NCBI GenBank assembly: GCA_028699715.1
Contig: JAQVUC010000003.1
Span: 1 to 17,474, forward strand
Reading direction: 5' to 3'
Source: Anaerolineaceae bacterium
Lineage (GTDB): Bacteria > Chloroflexota > Anaerolineae > Anaerolineales > Anaerolineaceae
DNA length: 17,474 nt
A program made the translations under genes and the position numbers. The notes beneath the pieces are model-generated. The model searched no databases, was not told the origin of the DNA, and saw only the letters and a list, made by a program, of their open reading frames with translations. Positions 14,467-17,474 of this stretch are shown here, one piece after another (the first letter of the stretch is position 1; the number at the start of each line of letters is the position of its first letter).

Positions 14467-14494
14467 TTGACATAATAGAGTGAAAACTTATAAT
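14467..14494 (+). promoter_or_regulatory. pheST promoter
   Basis: Perfect TTGACA (14467-14472) and perfect TATAAT (14489-14494) are 16 bp apart. The start site near 14501 coincides with the beginning of T-box Stem I. Confidence 0.88.
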
Positions 14495-14500
14495 AGCCAC

Positions 14501-14740
14501 ATCGACTGAGAACGGGAAGAGTAGGTCAAAAGGCTGCCTCAGAGAAGTTTCGTCCAGGCTGAAAACGAAACTGGAAGAGCATTGACCGAAGTTCGCCCGG
14601 GAGTCGCGTGAGTGAAAGTGTTTGACCAGTAGTTCACGCCGGCAGCCTCCGTTACAAGGCAACCTGAGTGGTCTGGCAACAGACAAAAAGGGTGGTACCG
14701 CGGATTGACCCGTCCCTTTATTGGGGCGGGTTTTTTTATG
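14501..14740 (+). ncRNA. T-box leader (tRNA-Phe sensing riboswitch) of pheST
   Basis: Senses uncharged tRNA-Phe and lets transcription continue into pheST when it is bound. Stem I pairs CGACT (14503-14507) with AGTCG (14602-14606), CGGG (14513-14516) with CCCG (14596-14599), and GGTCAA (14524-14529) with TTGACC (14582-14587). The specifier loop between the last two carries TTC (14592-14594), a phenylalanine codon. The distal arm is GTTTCGT/ACGAAAC (14547-14553/14565-14571). Stem III is GCGTGA/TCACGC (14606-14611/14634-14639), and GTCTG-GCAA-CAGAC (14671-14684) is a further hairpin. The conserved T-box AGGGTGGTACCGCGG is at 14689-14703. Its TGGT pairs with an ACCA tRNA end, matching discriminator A. 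AGGG (14689-14692) can pair with CCCT (14714-14717) of the terminator arm to form the antiterminator. Confidence 0.96.
14709..14737 (+). terminator. T-box-controlled terminator
   Basis: CCCGTCCC (14709-14716) and GGGGCGGG (14723-14730) form an 8-bp GC-rich stem with one G-U pair, followed by T7 (14731-14737). It is the regulated terminator of the pheST leader and competes with the antiterminator. Confidence 0.95.
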
Positions 14741-14766
14741 CCTGTTATAGATGAGATGAGGTGAAA

Positions 14767-15801
14767 ATGACTGAAATTGAGAAATTATTGCAAGAGGAAC
14801 AGCAAAAGGGGTTGGCAAGCCTTGAGGCTGTGACCGATGCTGAAACTCTGGATGCCTGGAAACAGAACTACCTGGGCAAAAGCTCCCTGGTAATGACCAC
14901 CTTTGGCAAGATGGGCAGCTTTAGCAAGGAAGAAAGACCTCTTGTTGGTCGGGCTGTGAATACGGTAAAAGTCGCGCTTGAGAGCGCCCTGGCCGGAAAA
15001 GAAGAAACCATCCGCCAGGAGAGCTTGCTCAAAGGGATTGAAAAAGAGACGCTGGATGTAACTTTGCCTGGTTATCCAATTAAACGAGGCCGCTTGCATC
15101 CCATCAACCTTTCTCTGCGCGAAATTTATCGCATTTTCGGGGATATGGGCTTTCAGGTATACAGTTCACCTGAAGTTGAAACAGACGACATGAATTTCAC
15201 CTTTTTAAATATTCCTCCTTATCACCCCGCCCGGGATATGTGGGACACCTTTTACACGGAGGATGAGAGCGTGGTTTTGCGCACGCACACCTCGCCTGGT
15301 CAAATCCGCTCGATGAGGGAATATTACCCAAACCCACTGCGGGTGATCCTGCCTGGGGCTTGCATGCGCTATGAACAACAAGACCAAAGTCATGAAATCG
15401 AATTTATGCAATTTGAATTGCTGGTGGTGGATAAAAACATTACCTTTGCTGACCTGAAAGGCACCATGGATGACTTCACCAAGCGCATGTTTGGCCCAGA
15501 CGCAAGAACCCGGTTGCGACCATCGCACTTCCCCTTTACCGAGCCAAGCGCTGAGCTGGATATGGCTTGCATCTTTTGCGGTGGCGAAGGTTGCGGGGTC
15601 TGCCATGGTACCGGTTGGCTCGAGCTTGGCGGCTGCGGCATGGTCCATCCGCGAGTGCTGCAATATGGCGGCTATGATCCTGAGGTTTACAGTGGCTTTG
15701 CCGCTGGGGTAGGCATTGACCGCACAACCCTATTGCGTTACCACATTGACGATATCCGCTACTTGCGCGCCAACGACATCCGCTTTTTGGAACAGTTTTA
15801 A
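14767..15801 (+). CDS. pheS: Phenylalanyl-tRNA synthetase alpha subunit
   Basis: Catalytic subunit of the (alpha-beta)2 enzyme that charges tRNA-Phe. From ATG 14767 it has 344 residues. An N-terminal coiled-coil region (about 1-95) for tRNA contact is followed by the class II core. Landmarks: RTHTSPGQIRSM with phenylalanine-site H174 and S176, RYEQQDQSH (motif 2 region), FMQFELLVVDK with Q215 and E217 retained, LGGCGMVHP and motif 3 GFAAGVGIDRTTLLRY. A CIFCGGEGCGVC stretch at 268-279 has two CxxC pairs and may bind zinc. The reading frame also opens at GTG 14761, but GAGGTGA (14758-14764) there is the ribosome binding site of the ATG. pheT follows after 17 bases, so pheST is one operon under T-box control. 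Confidence 0.97.
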   Translation: MTEIEKLLQEEQQKGLASLEAVTDAETLDAWKQNYLGKSSLVMTTFGKMGSFSKEERPLVGRAVNTVKVALESALAGKEETIRQESLLKGIEKETLDVTLPGYPIKRGRLHPINLSLREIYRIFGDMGFQVYSSPEVETDDMNFTFLNIPPYHPARDMWDTFYTEDESVVLRTHTSPGQIRSMREYYPNPLRVILPGACMRYEQQDQSHEIEFMQFELLVVDKNITFADLKGTMDDFTKRMFGPDARTRLRPSHFPFTEPSAELDMACIFCGGEGCGVCHGTGWLELGGCGMVHPRVLQYGGYDPEVYSGFAAGVGIDRTTLLRYHIDDIRYLRANDIRFLEQF

Positions 15802-15818
15802 GTGGGAGGAGAGAGAAA

Positions 15819-17474
15819 ATGAAAGCACCTTTAAGCTGGTTAAATGATTATGTTGATCTTCAGGATTTGAGCCTTGAAGAAATCGGCCGCACACTAACGA
15901 TGATTGGTCTGGAAGTCGAGGAAATCATTCTGGTTGGCCTGGAAAAACCCGATCTACCAAAACTGGAAAACAAATACTCCGGGCTGCCCTGGTCTAAAGA
16001 AAAGTTCGTTGTCGCGGAAGTGCTGGAGGTCAAGCAACATCCCAACGCTGACAAACTTACACTTTGCCAGTTAAATGACGGCAAGGGTGAGATCACTGTC
16101 TTGACTGGTGCACCCAATTTGTACCCCTTTATTGGTCTGGGCAGACTGGAAAAGCCGATCAAAGTTGCCTACGCCCGTGAAGGAGCCCAGTTGTTTGATG
16201 GACATCAACCCGGCCAAGTGCTGACCAAGTTGAAAAAAGTGACCATCCGGGGGGTGGAATCAAGTTCCATGATTGCTTCTGAGAAGGAGTTGGGCATTTC
16301 TGAAGAGCACGAAGGCGTCATCTTTTTGGATGACGATGCCCCTGTGGGCACGCCTTTGGCTGACTACATGGGTGACGCGGTTTTTGAAGTGGCCATCCTG
16401 CCAAACATGGCCAGGGACGCCTCAGTGCTCGGGATCGCCCGGGAACTTTCAGCTGCCTTGAATCGGCCCCTTAAATTGCCTGAGGGTTTGCCTTTGACAG
16501 TCGGGGGTGAAATTGAAAACAAAGTGGGTCTTGAGATCAGAGAGCCGGAACTGAACCCCCGCTTTATGCTTGGGCTGGTGGAAGACGCCAAAGTGCAAAA
16601 GAGCCCGTACTGGGTGCAGCGCAGACTGGTCCTGGCAGGGATGCGTCCGATCGACGCCCTGGTGGATGCCACCAACTACACCATGCTTGAAACTGGTGAA
16701 CCGCTGCATGCTTTTGATTACGATTTGTTAGTCAAGCGTGCCGGCGGGAAACCGACCATCATCACCCGCCGGGCTGAAGATGGCGAGACCTTAACCACTC
16801 TGGATGACACAAAGCTCAGGTTGACAAGCGAAACCGAGTTGGTCAGTGACACTGCCGGAGCGCTGAGCCTGGCTGGCGTTATGGGCGGCAAAGAATCAGG
16901 CATCAACAGCCAGACCCGCAACATCTTGCTGGAAGCAGCCAGCTGGAATTTTATCAACATCCGTAAAACCACTGCCCGCTACCGCCTCAACAGCGAAGCT
17001 TCCTACCGCTTCAGCCGTGATGTTCACCCCGCCTTGGCGGAACAAGCCTTGAGTTTGTGCTTGCTGCGCATGCGCGACTGGGCTGAGGCTCGTGTGGTCG
17101 ATGGGGTCTTGGACCAATACCCCCTGAAACGCGTGGACAGTAAAAACACATTGACAGAAGCCGATATCGAAAGGCTGCTCGGTTTACATATCCCCCTGAA
17201 AAAAAGCGAAGATATCCTGAAACGGCTTGGGTTTGAGTGTGAGATTAACGATGGTATTTTGACTGCTATCACACCTGCTAATCGCACGGATATCGAGAGC
17301 GGGATTATAGGCAAGTCGGACCTGATCGAGGAGATCAGCCGGATCCATGGCTATAACCGTATTCCTTCGCGGAGGCTTTTCAGTGAATTACCTCCTCAGA
17401 TTGGCGACAAACGAGTCGCCTTTGAGGAGAACGTGAGAGATTTGCTGGTTTCCATTGGCTTGCAGGATACATTG
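15819..17474 (+). CDS. pheT: Phenylalanyl-tRNA synthetase beta subunit (cut by window end)
   Basis: The frame from ATG 15819 stays open for 552 codons to the last base, so about 250 residues of a usual 800 are missing. It starts MKAPLSWLNDYVDL, the standard beginning, with GGGAGGA eight bases upstream. The OB-fold tRNA-binding domain runs from about 62 to 165 (VVAEVLEVKQHPNADKL). VAILPNMARDASVLGIAREL (191-210) matches the conserved PN..D..SVLGIARE stretch. The B3/B4 editing region includes RPIDALVDATNYTMLETGEPLHAFD (276-300) and LAGVMGG (351-357). The B5 domain begins at about 440 and includes DLIEEISRIHGYNRIP near 505-520. Residues 42-62 form a lysine-rich insert before the OB fold. Functions with pheS; the end of the gene is not visible here. 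Confidence 0.97.
   Translation, partial: MKAPLSWLNDYVDLQDLSLEEIGRTLTMIGLEVEEIILVGLEKPDLPKLENKYSGLPWSKEKFVVAEVLEVKQHPNADKLTLCQLNDGKGEITVLTGAPNLYPFIGLGRLEKPIKVAYAREGAQLFDGHQPGQVLTKLKKVTIRGVESSSMIASEKELGISEEHEGVIFLDDDAPVGTPLADYMGDAVFEVAILPNMARDASVLGIARELSAALNRPLKLPEGLPLTVGGEIENKVGLEIREPELNPRFMLGLVEDAKVQKSPYWVQRRLVLAGMRPIDALVDATNYTMLETGEPLHAFDYDLLVKRAGGKPTIITRRAEDGETLTTLDDTKLRLTSETELVSDTAGALSLAGVMGGKESGINSQTRNILLEAASWNFINIRKTTARYRLNSEASYRFSRDVHPALAEQALSLCLLRMRDWAEARVVDGVLDQYPLKRVDSKNTLTEADIERLLGLHIPLKKSEDILKRLGFECEINDGILTAITPANRTDIESGIIGKSDLIEEISRIHGYNRIPSRRLFSELPPQIGDKRVAFEENVRDLLVSIGLQDTL

Overview
The window looks like a chromosomal, mostly housekeeping segment from a Chloroflexota bacterium, most likely class Anaerolineae. 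This is an inference from several features together: two lipoproteins with a four-tryptophan (NBR1-type Ig-like) domain on a Pro/Thr linker, a YvcK protein with two added N-terminal membrane helices, a tail-anchored FHA protein, a T-box in front of pheST, and several genes with no Shine-Dalgarno whose -10 box sits almost on the start codon. No rRNA, tRNA, insertion sequence, prophage or CRISPR array is visible.

Layout. Bases 1-1520 hold a class III aminotransferase with a possible attenuator in its leader and a terminator behind it. Bases 1537-3905 are a two-gene unit: a soluble GAF-PAS histidine kinase and a biotin-protein ligase (birA). From the opposite strand gyrA (6505 to 3839) runs tail-to-tail into birA and overlaps it by 67 bp. 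An FHA-domain membrane protein (7280 to 6687, minus) follows, with its own promoter and terminator. It is divergent from yvcK (7495-8826). Next come gap (8956-10011), pgk (10090-11265), two separately transcribed FW-domain lipoproteins (11425-12123 and 12303-13556) and tpiA (13651-14412). The window ends with pheS and the first 552 codons of pheT, behind a complete T-box leader with a UUC (Phe) specifier.

How the genes fit together. gap, pgk and tpiA encode consecutive or linked steps of lower glycolysis/gluconeogenesis. The adjacent yvcK belongs to a family needed for growth on gluconeogenic carbon sources in Bacillus, so 7.4-14.4 kb reads as a central-carbon neighbourhood into which two surface lipoproteins have been placed. 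Almost every gene has its own promoter-like sequence and a hairpin after it, so this is a set of short transcripts, not one operon. The exceptions are the kinase-birA pair, gap-pgk (separated by an internal terminator) and pheST.

I did not find a clearly new enzymatic system. The points most worth following are regulatory and architectural: (a) a possible leaderless six-codon peptide overlapping an attenuator hairpin before the aminotransferase; (b) two identical 15-bp GCC-A7-GGC elements bracketing the gyrA promoter at about eight helical turns; (c) the gyrA/birA antisense overlap; (d) an intrinsic terminator touching the pgk ribosome binding site; (e) membrane-anchored YvcK beside gap and opposite an FHA protein; (f) the FW lipoproteins within the glycolytic cluster.
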